From: Exobasidium rhododendri
Taxonomy: Eukaryota; Basidiomycota; Exobasidiomycetes; Exobasidiales; Exobasidiaceae
Direction: 5' to 3'
Length of the DNA stretch: 64,000 nucleotides
NCBI GenBank assembly: GCA_026210745.1
Contig: CP110632.1
Coordinates: forward strand, 1,859,001-1,923,000
The number at the start of each line of letters is the position of its first letter. Position 1 is the stretch's first letter. The notes under the pieces were generated by a model that was given only the letters and a program-made list of their open reading frames with translations, ran no database searches and was not told where the DNA came from. Of this stretch, positions 44,491 to 55,804 are shown one piece after another. Both the position numbers and the translations under genes were made by a program.

Positions 44491-46311
44491 ATGTCTTTTG
44501 GAGGTGATCCCGGAGGACGACGTACCTGTGCATATGCTGTCCATCGATGCCGTCCACGTACTATGCAGAGAGCAAATGGATCTGGCACTGAAGAGGACCA
44601 GGTAGATGGCGGCACATCACTGCATGCAGCTAGAGGAGACAGCCTTGACTGCGATTCAGACGAGCTCGAAGCGTTGGAGGATGCGGCAGAATTGGAAGGA
44701 GCAAGTGATGATGAGCTAGACAGGGTGGTTGAGGAGGCGACTCTACTGTATCCACCCGAAAAGGTAGCTGATCTGCTAGAAGACCTCAAGGAGGGCGGTC
44801 TTGTCAACTTCCTCCAACTTCATGTGGTTGGTAAAACAGAGACAAGCATCAAAGCTTTGTTCGTTGCCTTGGGCGTGCTCTTGCCAAAGGGGCTACGTGA
44901 AGGTAGCGTCACACCCGCGTTTCTAATCTCTATTCTCAAGACTGTTCTGGCCAGGCATCTGAGACAAAGGATTAAGTTGGAGCAATACAACACAGTGGAT
45001 GATGCAGTAAGACTGATAGGCCAATCGAAGCGAATCATAGTGCTCTCGGGAAGCGGCATCTCTACCTCCGTAGGTATTCCTGACTTTCGCTCAAAGGACG
45101 GCATATACGCTCAACTACAGCGTGAAGGCAAATACCACTTAGCTGATCCTCAAGAGATGTTCGATAAGGACTTTTTTCTTCATGACCCTTCATGCTTTTT
45201 CTCCTTTGCAAAGTCCATCTTCCCCTCCAACTTCATACCCTCTCCTTCTCATCGTTTCATCAAACTATTGGAAGATCGAAATATTCTACTGAGAAATTAT
45301 ACACAGAACATTGACACTCTGGAACAAGCAGCTGGAATCGAGAGAGTTCTCTATTGTCACGGTTCTTTTTCGCAAGCTCAATGCACCACAGTTGGATGTG
45401 GATATAAGGTGGCCGGATCTGTCATCAAACCGGATATCTTTGCGCAAAGAATACCATACTGCCCTCGATGCATGGAAGCCGAGGAGTGCAAGAAGATTGC
45501 AAAGAAGAAGAAGAAGTTGAGCGGGTCCAAACCGTCACAACGCTGGCGAGAGGAAGAAGATAGTGATGGTGACGATGATGATCGTTTGGCAGGATTGGGC
45601 GTCATGAAGCCTTGCATCACCTTCTTTGGTGAGAAGCTGTCTGATGAATTCGACCAAAATTTGCTACTGGACAGGAACGAGGTCGATCTGCTGATTGTAA
45701 TGGGTACTTCCCTCAAAGTTGCGCCAGTATCTGAGCTAGTTGGTCATATACCCCATCGTACACCGGTCATCTTGATCAACAAGACACCGGTCCTTCACAT
45801 GGGCACTCTGGACATCCAACTTCTCGGAGACGCAGATGTGGTTGTGGAATACATCTGCAATCAACTAAAATGGTCCTTGCCGTCACCTGAACCAAACAAG
45901 GAAGTGGTGGGTGGCCAGGCAGTTGCGGAAGAAATGAATGAGAGTGGCATCCCTGGTGAGAAGAAGGAGAACCATCCAAAGAGAGTCGGCGAAAGGTGAG
46001 TTACGATTGCAGCTTGCTTGGCGGCCATGCTTGTTGACGACTCTTCTACGTATTCTTTCAGCCACTATTGGTTGTTCCCAGGCGCAGAAGCAGACGGTCT
46101 CTCCGCCGTCTTAGAAGGCGAGGACGACGACAGTGATAGCAGCGGCAGCAATAGTAGCCTTGACGCGGACTCGGACAAGCGAGAGCAGCAAGAGCGGCCA
46201 CCACCGGCATCATTGAACGACAACGCCAAACGGGGTGTGAAAAGAGCAGGCGGCACAGACACCCTCGAGTCTCCTTCGGAAGAGTCACGCAAGCATCTTC
46301 GCCAAGGGTAG
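44491..46311 (+). CDS. SIR2: Sir2-family NAD-dependent deacetylase (sirtuin), two exons
   Basis: Exons 44491-45995 and 46062-46311; 584 aa (597 if ATG 44452 is used). The N-terminal 150 residues are acidic, with a conserved helical block (LYPPEKVADLLEDL, FLQLHVVGKTETSIKALFVA) as in class I Sir2/Hst1 proteins. Core: SGSGISTSVGIPDFRSKDG near 185, NYTQNIDTLEQAAGI, catalytic His in LYCHGSF near 289, zinc ligands C-x4-C near 297 and CPRC near 324, then FFGEKL and VMGTSLKVAPVSEL. The common GAGIS motif reads GSGIS here. The acidic/basic insertion after CPRC and the Asp/Ser-rich tail are disordered. By family it deacetylates histones and other nuclear proteins, consuming NAD. It is tail to tail with the nucleotidase gene (120 bp). 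Confidence 0.93.
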
Positions 46312-46431
46312 AAGTGTGCATTGTCTTTTACTGTAATAGCGATACCTGATCTCCCCACCCCAACGATCCATCATGCCGTCGTGTAAAATAGATCCCTCTT
46401 TCATTATTGCAATTAAGTGGTACATTGTCAT

Positions 46432-49098
46432 CTATGCTTTGGCCTTCCTCGTCCGTGCTACATTGACCATCCGACCATCTATCAGGGGGGCAATGACGGC
46501 CAAATCCCCTTCTAATTTGCGAAGCTCTTCCGCATCCTGTGGGCTGAGATCCAGGTGTCGACGGAAGAAGAGCTGACTGTCCGTCGAGACATCACCATTG
46601 TTGCCTTCATCGGCGACCCCCCTTGCATTTTTCACGTTTCTGCTGTCTCTGGGAGAATAGGTTGTTGATGACTGCGTGTTTATGTCGTTGCTCTTGTGTT
46701 CCTTGTCATCGGCGCTTGGTGTATTGCGTGACACTCGACTGCCACCTTTGAACAGCTTGGAAGCAGCGTCGTATTCACTGTGGTGCTCACTGGCCCCAGC
46801 ATGGATAGCGTCTCTTATACCTCCAGGACTCGAATCTATCACGACTCGAGAGCCAGGATCAAAGCTACTTGGGGTCGTGGAATGACTTCTCTTCCTTGCA
46901 TGCCCATTACTTACATCTTCCTGCTCTTGCTGTCCTTCGCACAGCGCATTGGCTCTCTCTACAGCTCGTCTCGTCTTGCTGGACAAGGTGCTGTATCTCC
47001 CCACCGCCCCCTTTCCACTCTCGTCCGTGTTGTCCCTGAACGCCTTGAGCCGCCAAATCAACGAGGCTCCCAAGAGATACTTACGAACCAAAGTGCTCAT
47101 CAAGGAGCCACTCTCATGGTCAACAATATCTTTGCCCCTCGAAAGGGCCTCATACCCGTCATGGCCAGCAGCCATGTATTCTCTTGTACAGACTCGATAT
47201 GTCTTGCCCATCTCCAGCTTATTGCCCTTGCGAATCTTTGGTCGATTAACATCGACAGAGTAACCCCCTTCCTCGCTGCGTTGGAAAGCGTAAGAGGTCT
47301 TCTCCTCTGCTTCAACTTCCGATTCTTTCTTCTTGGAACCATCAGGATGAAATAGATGAACGTCTTCAAGTAGGTGAACCTCTATCAGTCGTTTCCCAGA
47401 CGGCTTGCTTGAGTCCCAAAGAATAGAAAGACCGGCTACTTGCGGAAAGCGGCCCTCTTGGCTGGGATAAGCGCCGAATCCACTTTCGAGCGCATCCCAA
47501 ACGTCTTGACCTTTGAGCTCCTTGACCACAATCGAGTCCTCAAAAGGCATGATGCTAAGGACGTCCCTCAGAGCGATAGCTAGCACATTTGAAGATAAGA
47601 AGTGGTGTCAACCTAAGATATTCAGTGTACGATTGCCCCCTTCAATCACACTACTCACTGCCAGGACCGAATACAGCATCTCCTCGCAGACTTCCTCCAC
47701 AAATAAGAGTCATGTCGACTTGACGCTCACCTCCCGATCTGCTTTCCGCTAGATCGCCCTGTCGGTCTCTTTCTCGTATCGCATCTTCGTATGAATGCAT
47801 CAGAATGTCGGCTATAAGATTACCTGTCGCTGACTCCTCCGTCCTCACTTGCTCCATTCTACAGTCCAGAGGGGTCAGACTGAATGCTACTGCCTGTCCT
47901 GTCGCGTTATCTACTCTTTCGATCAGCTCGTCGATGTGCTCTTTGAGCTCAGGAAACGTCGGATCCGATGGCTTGGTAGAGTGTCTCTGCACCTTCACGC
48001 CCACTATTCTACGCCTTCTCACTTTCCCCTCCTCTTCTCTGCTGATCTCAAGTTTAATTTCGCTGAGATCGTGGAAATCTGTCCCACTCTTGACCAAAAG
48101 ACAATCGGTATCTTTTTCCAATCCGGGCATATCTGTATGCCATTCCTCTCCCTTGTACTCATCTACTCCTTTCCCGATGTAGTAAGTGTGATCATGACCT
48201 CCCAAGACAAGATCCACCCCATGCTCGTTGCTAGAAGCACTTTTTGTTGCTCCCAACTCGTTGGCTAGGTCAATGTCATTCGGGAGCCTGCAGTGGGTCA
48301 GAGCGATGACAATATCACACCTTTGTTCGCCTTTGGGATCTCGAAGCTCTTTAGAAAGTTTTCGAGCAACGGCCACCATGGATCGATACCGGAAAGTAGG
48401 TGGAAAGGAAGGCACGGTAGCAATCCAGTCTCTATGTACGGAGAAGGAGATGGAAGAGTGTGGCCAGCATTCAGCAGAGGGGATCAGAGAGCCCTACACC
48501 TACACTTCACTCACCTCTCTACCAAGCCAATACAGCCTATTCTGACTCCTTCTACTTCGCAAACCCACGATCGGAGAGTCCCCTCTACTTGCTTATCACT
48601 CTCCTCGATTTCATCCGACTTGCCAGCCTGGTCGTCACCTACATCGGCGATATTCGTAAAAGTCCAAGGGAAATTTGTCTGCTGCATCAGGGTTCGCAAG
48701 TGAGGGTATCCAAAGTCAAAGTCATGGTTTCCAAGACAAGCACAGTCTATCGAGCATGCATTCAGAACATCCACCATGTGTTCTCCTCTGGTAACACTGC
48801 TTTCAATACTAGGATTGAACACATCGCCCGAGAAGAGCACCAGTCCTTTCAATGGTCGCTCCCCTTCTTGAAAGGGACTCTGCTTACTGTCCCGATCTTG
48901 CGACTCCTCACCACCCTTTTTTGCTTGCTTGTCAGCCGATAGAAAATCAAGCGCTCGAGAAGATTCGCCCCAGGAAGTACGAATAGTAGAGATCTTGGCA
49001 GCGAATTGATCTGCGGTGATCGTGCCGCCCAGCGATCTAGATGTCTGCTTCACTCTGTAGACGTCATTGAAGTGCAGGATTGGAATCATCGTCGTCAT
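46432..49098 (-). CDS. 5'-nucleotidase/UshA-type metallophosphoesterase, three exons, 834 aa
   Basis: Exons 49098-48515, 48431-47659 and 47579-46432. The frame is open upstream of 49098, but ATG 49098 directly precedes the conserved IPILHFNDVYR. Calcineurin-like metal motifs: HFNDVYR, GDVFNPS, CLGNHDFDFG, ALTHCRLPND and LGGHDHTYY. The C-terminal substrate-specificity domain of 5'-nucleotidases follows (SATGNLIADILMHSYEDA, then CGGSLRGDAVFGPG, and VLSIMPFEDSIVVKELKG). No signal peptide is evident at this start, so it is probably intracellular. The last 250 residues are polar and disordered, longer than in bacterial UshA. By family it hydrolyses nucleoside 5'-monophosphates or related phosphoesters; the true substrate is unknown. 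Confidence 0.9.
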
Positions 49099-49542
49099 CT
49101 TGGCTGATGTGTGACAAGGAGAGAGATGTACAACAGTCAGCGGTATTCTTGCCCTTTGATATGGAGTGTCGGCCAAAATATTTTCAAAGAAGATGCTGCA
49201 CGGTAGCCGATCTGAAGATAGCGGAGGGCATGGCCTTCCCTGGTAGAGTGTGCAGTATGAGTCAGCGAGTGCGAGTGACCTTGTACCTTGCGAGTCGCTA
49301 GTCAACTAATAAGACTCCGCCTAACGATGTATGCAGACAATCAAGAGGCGAAGAAGCCCATACAATGAATCTGTGTCCTGTTGGTCATCTTACGCTGGAA
49401 GAAGGCACTTTAAAGAAACGCGTCGCGGAGATGTCGATCCTTAGAAAGGCGGTCGAAAGAGAGAATTACAATAGATCAGGTCCGAGGGGGCTCTTCTTCT
49501 CTCACAATACGACGATCACTTCATCATAGACGAGTGTCACTC
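49099..49542. promoter_or_regulatory. Divergent spacer between nucleotidase and Nudix genes
   Basis: 444 bp between opposite starts. The nucleotidase frame stays open to 49305, so an upstream non-ATG extension or unspliced leader is possible. Otherwise empty. Confidence 0.45.
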
Positions 49543-50040
49543 ATGACGATACGAAGTCAGGACGTCGTTTGTGCATTCATTCTTCCGCAAGAGACAGACG
49601 CAGAAGCTGGAGCGAAAGGGGAATTCAAATTGCTTTGTGCTCAGCGACCAGACGACGCAGAGTACTTTCCCTCTCTCTATGAATTCGTAGGAGGCAAAGT
49701 AGAGCAAGACGAGCATCATCACTCAGCATTGATACGGGAGGTCAAGGAAGAGTTAGACGTCAGGATAGAAGTCATCCAGTCCAAAGCAGCATTCACCTTC
49801 CATCATCCACCCAAGTTAGACAAAAAAAGCGGTGGACAGGTACTCTTCCAACTATACTTCTATTGGGCTAGGCTGCTGCCGAACTTGGATGGATCTGCAC
49901 CTAATCCAAAGGCACTAGCTAGTCAGAAGGTTGTATGGCTCACGCCTCAAGAGATGGGCAATGTGTCGTTTTGCTCAGGGGATGAAGACATCATTGCAGC
50001 ACTCGGGAAGGGTACCCTTCGACCAGGCATGGAGTCATAA
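49543..50040 (+). CDS. Nudix (MutT-like) hydrolase, single exon, 165 aa
   Basis: The start MTIRSQDVVCAFILPQE at ATG 49543 is preferred over an upstream GTG. The Nudix box is GGKVEQDEHHHSALIREVKEELDV-like: Gly, five residues, Glu, seven residues, then REVKEELD, spanning about residues 49-71; the usual Gly near its end is replaced by Asp. After it come SGGQVLFQLYFYWARLL and VVWLTPQEMG, typical of small NTP-cleaning members such as 8-oxo-dGTP or CTP pyrophosphohydrolases. The substrate cannot be fixed from sequence. No targeting signal. No intron, unlike most neighbours. Its stop lies 51 bp from the stop of the glyoxalase gene on the other strand. Confidence 0.88.
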   Translation: MTIRSQDVVCAFILPQETDAEAGAKGEFKLLCAQRPDDAEYFPSLYEFVGGKVEQDEHHHSALIREVKEELDVRIEVIQSKAAFTFHHPPKLDKKSGGQVLFQLYFYWARLLPNLDGSAPNPKALASQKVVWLTPQEMGNVSFCSGDEDIIAALGKGTLRPGMES

Positions 50041-50091
50041 GATGCTTACGCATTGTATTGCATCGCTAAGGGTTGTGGTAGAGGAATACTC

Positions 50092-50731
50092 CTACTGCTT
50101 CGATTTCGAGTTGGGAATAATCTCACTGTATGAACAAAATGGGCATCGTCAGCTTTGTACCAAATATGTGATAAACTTAGGACAAAAGCCACACTCACAT
50201 CCAGTAACGGTCTGGGTCGTAGATGAAGGCAATGTTCCTCATCTTGCCGTCCTGAGGGCGCTTCTTGAACTCCACTCCCATCTTCTCGAAGCGAGCACAG
50301 GCTTCATCTAAGTTAGCAACGGAAATACAGGTGTGCCCAAAGCCCTGTGGCTCGTCATTGCCATTGTGGTACGAAAAGTCAGCCTTCTTCTCGGTGCCCT
50401 TGTTCCAGGTCAACTCCAAGATGCCCTCTCTTTCGCCTCGGAAGCCAACCTTCTGGTGATCGTACGCCAGGAAGAAAAGCTTGAAATCGTCTGCATCATG
50501 CTCATCAATAAGGTCCATTCCAAGCACGTCCTGATAGAACTTGAGACTCTTCTCGGGATCCTTGATGCGGAGCATGGTGTGGTTGAACTTGTACGAGGCA
50601 GTCTCGGCAGAGGCAGGCATCTTGAGAATAGTACTGGGGCTGGTGAAAAAACGGGGAAGTTGGGTAGTCTGTGGTGCTGTAGTGAAAGCTGCTCGAAGTG
50701 GTGCTCTCAAGAAGGTTGCTCTGGTAATCAT
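50092..50731 (-). CDS. GLO1: Glyoxalase I (lactoylglutathione lyase), possible dual start
   Basis: Exons 50731-50199 and 50125-50092. From ATG 50731 the product is 188 aa with a presequence (MITRATFLRAPLRAAFTTA) of mitochondrial type. From the internal ATG 50620 it is 151 aa and starts MPASAETASYKFNHTML, the usual cytosolic form. It converts the methylglyoxal-glutathione hemithioacetal to S-lactoylglutathione. Metal ligands of the single-domain family are in place: His in FNHTMLRIKD, Glu in ILELTWNKG, His in GFGHTCISV, and Glu in DRYWIEII, which is formed only by splicing. The open frame upstream of 50731 contains further in-frame ATG codons but looks non-coding. Catalytic identity is firm; use of two starts is inferred. 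Confidence 0.93.
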
Positions 50732-51444
50732 GCAAAGGGTCGCGGTAATAGAAGTCTTGTGGAGGAGGAGCAGGAGTGATTCCTCACCTCCCTCACATCC
50801 AGCCCCCGCTCGCATACACACACGCCTTGCTTCCATAATTCTAGCGCACAGTGAACTTTTCCAGTGCGACCGTCATTTCATGTCCAGGTGGAGGCCTGCC
50901 ACGCGAGAATAGGTACCTACATCCCCCTCGCACCAGCCAGTCTCCACGATGCGACTGATTTTCCACTTTAGCCGGTTGAATCCAGTTTAGGAAGTCGAAG
51001 TGTGTGTGCTCGGTGTTGGTTGAACGCGCTTCTACTTTTTCTGTCTCGACTTGTCGTTACCTGGCGGGGGAAAGATTGCTTTTAAACTTTTTGGGAAGTT
51101 CATTTTCTCGATTGTGTGACATCAGTTCTATCTCGACGTCTCGACGGATTGACTTACCACGAAAGGTAGTTCATTCTTCACAGGTTTCGGGAGCGTTTAG
51201 CAACTTGCCCATTCTCTCCTCAGCTGGACACTGATTGAAAGCCACTGTTTAATTCTCACAATCTTTACCACCACCATCGAGAAATCCGTTCTTGTCTCCA
51301 ACCCGTGTTTGCTTGATCGATCGAAGGTTCGCATCGACGAAGAAGGAGAGAAAGGTCCGATAGCAAGATCAACAATCGATAGGCAACAGCAAAGTCCCGA
51401 AGTCGCTTCTCTCCGACCATCAACATCAAGCTACATCACTCACC
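50732..51444. promoter_or_regulatory. Divergent spacer between glyoxalase and NIMA-kinase genes
   Basis: 713 bp between opposite start codons, including the leader of the kinase gene. No other coding or RNA feature is supported. Confidence 0.5.
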
Positions 51445-54235
51445 ATGGCTTCCCGGAAGTCGCAACAGAATTCAGCAGCATCTGTTCTCGATGGGTGTGA
51501 GTTTATCGTTCACAGTACTGCTTGAAGGAGGGCATCACTGACACTTGCCTTTCATTCTCTCCTCACAGATGAGCCCCTCGAGGTGATTGGGTCAGGGACA
51601 TTCGGACTGATACGTAAGGTGAAGCGAATAAGCGACGGCAAGATTTTTGCAAGGAAGGAACTCCAATTCGACAGGATGACGGATCGTGACCGCAAGCAAA
51701 TAGTAGCAGAGGTCAACATCCTTCGTGGCCTTCAGCATGAAAACATCGTCAAATATGAGGAGAGATTCATCGACCGGGAAAACCAGTGAGTCACAGTGAT
51801 CTTGGGTGTCATGAGGATGCCAGCGTTCGAACATGTCAGCGAATATGTCAGTTGGTCAGTTGGCTAACATTGTCTTTCATCCTAGGATACTGTACATTGT
51901 CATGGAGTATTGCGAGGGCGGTGACCTAGGCTCCACAATAAAACGGTGCCGAAAGACCAGTACATTGCTACCGGAAGAGATGGTGTGGTCATATGTGTCT
52001 CAGATGGTCTTGGGGCTTGATGCATGTCACTATCGAGGACAACAGCCGCCAGCAGGACCATCATGCAACAATAATGGCGGGTCAGCATCGCCTACAGAAG
52101 AGATGACGATCCCTTCAAGCGCCGTACTCCATCGAGACTTGAAGCCCGAGAACGTTTTCTTGGATGGTAATCAGAACATCAAGATCGGCGACTTTGGTCT
52201 TTCCAAAGAGGTGGCCGCTCAAAGTTTCGCTTGTACGTACGTAGGCACACCATACTACATGAGTCCTGAACTTGCCACTGGATCACCTTACGACATCAAG
52301 GCCGACATCTGGGCACTCGGATGCGTTGCATTTGAGCTATGTGCCCTTGCTCCACCCTTTGACGCACAAGACCAAGCAGAACTCACTCGAAAGATCAAAT
52401 TAGGCCACATTCCCGAACTACCAAGAGGGTATTCGAGTGAATTGGGCAACTTGATTCGAAGTATGATGGACTTGAATCCTAAAAGAAGACCGACCACGAA
52501 ACATCTGTTGAGAGAACATCCCGTTCGCTTAGCATGTCGGACGATTGAGCTGGCAACGATGTCACGCAAGATCACTCTGGAGAAGACCAAGCTGCGAGCG
52601 CAGTACTTTGAGTTGGAGATGAGGGAAAGAGCTATCACCACTCGAGAGCAAGAAGTAGCCTCCTATCAAGCGTCTTTTAGCCATAATGAGGAGAGAATGC
52701 TAGCGCTCGATCACAGGGAAAGGCTGCTGCAAGCGAGGGAACAAGTCATACTACAGAAGGAACAGGCTTTGGAACAGCGAAAGAGTCGCGAAAGCCGGGA
52801 AGATGACAAGGTGAAAAGTAGTGTCCGGCATTCGGAAGGCAGTAGTGGCAGCAACAGTCACTACCACCACCACCATCACCATGCTACTTCTGGTATGGGA
52901 ATCCGTAGACCTGTAGCAGTCAAGCGGGTTTCCTCTGGCACAGTCGCTCGATACTCGAGTGGCGGAGCAGCAGCGGCAGCAGAGAGCAGTGGCAGTGGTG
53001 CGTTTGAGGGCAACCATCATGCTCGTCCTGCTGCCATTACACCTCGATCGCTCAAAGCAGAGGCGATTCGTCAAAGGTTCGGTAAAGTGGGGGGAGGTCA
53101 GATCACACTCGGACCGTCTCGTCTTGAAGTGGAAAAGTCACTGCAGCAAGGACGACGGAGAAGCAGCAGCAGTGAAGGTAGTGAAGAATGGGTCGACAAC
53201 GAGTTCGAGACGGATAACGAGAACGGCAAGAGCAGGCCAAGCAGCAGACCAAGCAGCAGTCAAGATGTGCAGAGAAGAGACACAACAGCCACCGTGGCAT
53301 CCCAACGCAGTCGGCGATTCTCCAGCAACAACGACACTTCCACAAACTCCATCGCTGCTACACAAGACAAAGTCAGCCCCTCTGAATCAATTGAGGAGAT
53401 GGCTTCTTCTGTACGTAGCGTACCTCGCCCACGCTCGGTTCGAAAGAGCATGACGACCTTGACGCCATCTGCTAGAGCGTGGGTGAATGAGATCATGAGG
53501 GGAAACACTACCGATCTAGGCGAAGATGTGTCGATGAGAGACGCTTCCGTATTTTGGCACGGCAGTAGCGAAGATAAGGAGAACCATGAAGTGCGAGGAG
53601 ATGACGAGGAAGGAGGCGGCGGAGATCATAAGGGATTCTCATTGCCGCTTCAGGGTGAAACAGCAACACGTTACGTCAAGAGCAGACCTACCCTGACTTC
53701 ACGGGCGACGATTGCAACAGAACACCCGGAAGCAGTCTTACCTCCCGCCGTGTACGACATTTCGAACGATGAAGATCTCCCCTCCCCTTTCCTACGCAAG
53801 GTCACTCGACACAACAATGAAGTGCTCAACAAGAGAGGAGCTCCGAAGAATGGTAGCAACGGTCTGGTGGGACCTACCAACTTCCTGGCAAGAGCAGCAG
53901 CAGCGGGAGCGGCAAGGCAATCCATACAAGCCGTCAAAGACACTTCTACGTCGTCCAAAAAGACAGCCATTCCTGCGCTTGCAACTTCGCCCGTCAGAAG
54001 AAAGTCTGCCATGGCCGTCGCTCTTACGGGTCGCTTGGCGATGCCTGCCTCGTCTAGCCTTACTGACATCAAGAATGGAAACGTCTCCCCTGCACCACCA
54101 GTCATCAAGAGGAGAAGTAGTGCACTGCCAGGTGCGACTGGCGCTCCTTCCAGTAAAGGAATCAACTCCCTCTCCTCTGCCCGGAAGAGCTGTCTTCCCC
54201 CTCCCATGCCCACCCTACGACAGAGGGCAGCGTAA
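51445..54235 (+). CDS. nimA: NIMA/NEK-family mitotic Ser/Thr kinase, three exons, 872 aa
   Basis: Exons 51445-51496, 51569-51785 and 51886-54235, all in phase. The kinase domain occupies about residues 20-310: LEVIGSGTFGLIRKVKR, FARKEL (lysine), ILYIVMEYCEGGDLGSTIKR, catalytic HRDLKPENVFLDG, metal loop IGDFGLSKE, activation segment ending GTPYYMSPE. An insertion of about 25 residues (Pro/Gly/Asn/Ser-rich) precedes HRD. After the kinase lies a coiled coil (EKTKLRAQYFELEMRERA, EQEVASYQASF) typical of NEK2/Kin3 dimerisation, then a long disordered tail with poly-His, Ser/Arg-rich and basic-Pro stretches. By family it promotes mitotic entry and spindle-pole function. The last residues LPPPMPTLRQRAA resemble the end of other fungal NIMA kinases. 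Confidence 0.95.
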
Positions 54236-54477
54236 AACATCTCCCTTCCTCCCACCGTGACCTCTTAATAGTATTGCGCGAGACCTCATTCATCATCACT
54301 CCTGTCCATTGTACCATCGCATGATCCAGCTTTTTCACTTCCTTCGCACACCAATTCCGTCACCTCCTCTCCCTTTACCTACTTTTCCAATAATTGTATT
54401 TGATATTTCGAGCATTTACTTCACCCGTTGCTACACTATTATCAATGTCGTCGGTACTCTGTTTTGTCTCGCTACAA

Positions 54478-55448
54478 TTAAACGCTCTGTTGTAGGAGAG
54501 TGTTGAGTCGGTTGACACGGCTGCTGACGCTCAAGTCGATTGATCGTTCACCAAAGTCGACAACGAGACCACCTTGAAGGGCTGGGTTTACCTTTTGGAC
54601 AATCTTGACACTTTTTCCTTTGCTGGCGTATTGAGATCCTTTGATGGCAGCTTCAAGACGAGAGCTGGTAGATTTGTCGAGAGGCTAGAAGATGGAGAAA
54701 GGAAAGAAAGAAAAAGGATCAGAAAGGGCATGGAGAGTAAGATGTAACGACAACATTGTACATGGACTCACACTAGCACTGGTCACAATGACTTCGACTT
54801 CTCCTCGGTGTGCACTCATCAACTCCAAGAATCCATCAATGACCTTCTCGGTCTCTCCCAAACGTCCGTGGTCGGCAAGAGCGGAGAACAAGTTCCTACA
54901 AGAAGCGAAAGAAGGAGAGAAAGGGGACGTCACAGGTTAGAAAGTGGGAAATCACTCCAACTCCACACAATATATACACACTTGGTGATCTCAGCTTCTT
55001 TACCTCCCACAATCTCGTTGAGGGTCTTTGTCTTGTCGGCACCGGACAATGTTGGGTTTGCAATGAAGTCTCGGAGTTTCTTTGCTTCAGCAGTCGAAGA
55101 CGAAGGGTGAAGCAATTGCTTCAATGCCTTTAGGTCCTTCTCGACCAAGTCTAGAGTCTTGGCATCTTTGTTGGCAGCAGCTACAAAGGCGCTTGAAGCG
55201 TATTTCCCTGTGCGTTTAGGAGTGTTAGCCGCTGCCTTACCATGCTAAAGTCTTTCAATGATGAGACACGTACCTGGCAATCCGTGCAGAGGAATTGGAG
55301 GTCGAATGGCTGCTTGGGAAGCATAGCTTCGGGTGGCCTGAACGAGCGCAAGGGTAGATCTTCGTCAGCATAGCTCCTACCAGATCTACTGAAGCTCTCG
55401 AAGCGTACGTACCTGCTGAGCAAGGCGAGGTGTGAATCGGGCAGCCAT
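54478..55448 (-). CDS. ATP5: Mitochondrial F1Fo ATP synthase subunit 5 (OSCP), five exons
   Basis: Exons 55448-55413, 55337-55274, 55207-54982, 54895-54772 and 54684-54478; 218 aa, normal for OSCP. The presequence (MAARFTPRLAQQATRSYASQ) leads to AAIRPPIPLHGLPGKYASSA, the classic OSCP start. It continues NPTLSGADKTKTLNEI, NLFSALADHGRLGETEKVI, VIVTSASPLDK and the signature KVNPALQGGLVVDFGERSID before the stop. OSCP forms the top of the peripheral stalk that holds the F1 head against rotation. The gene shares a 356-bp divergent spacer with eIF3c. Five exons in under 1 kb is typical for short genes in this window. Confidence 0.96.
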
Positions 55449-55804
55449 AGCGATTTGTGGTGAGGTAGGTGAGCTGTGAGGTAGATGCTGCAACCGAGGC
55501 GCAACGGGACCAGCCGCGATGATCTCAAAGCAAGCCAGTTCGATAAAGCCACGTGTTTGAACAAGATACAAATTCAAAGTGAAAGGCAATGACAACTGGA
55601 CAATACTAATTCCGCAGCTCAGATAGAATAGATTTACAATCTAGAAGCCCTATATTCATTACAAGCCGCGATGATTAGTCTTTCCACACTAAATGCTACA
55701 GGAAGCGCGATTTTTGGTTTTTTTGCTTGTGAAGCTTTCTTCCTTTGTCGACAGGACTGAGCCAACGCAATCCCCTTTCTTGAAAGACATTATCATCGCC
55801 CAGC
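55449..55804. promoter_or_regulatory. Divergent promoter of ATP5 and eIF3c genes
   Basis: 356 bp separate the two opposite ATG codons, both of constitutive housekeeping genes. No specific motif is named. Confidence 0.55.
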
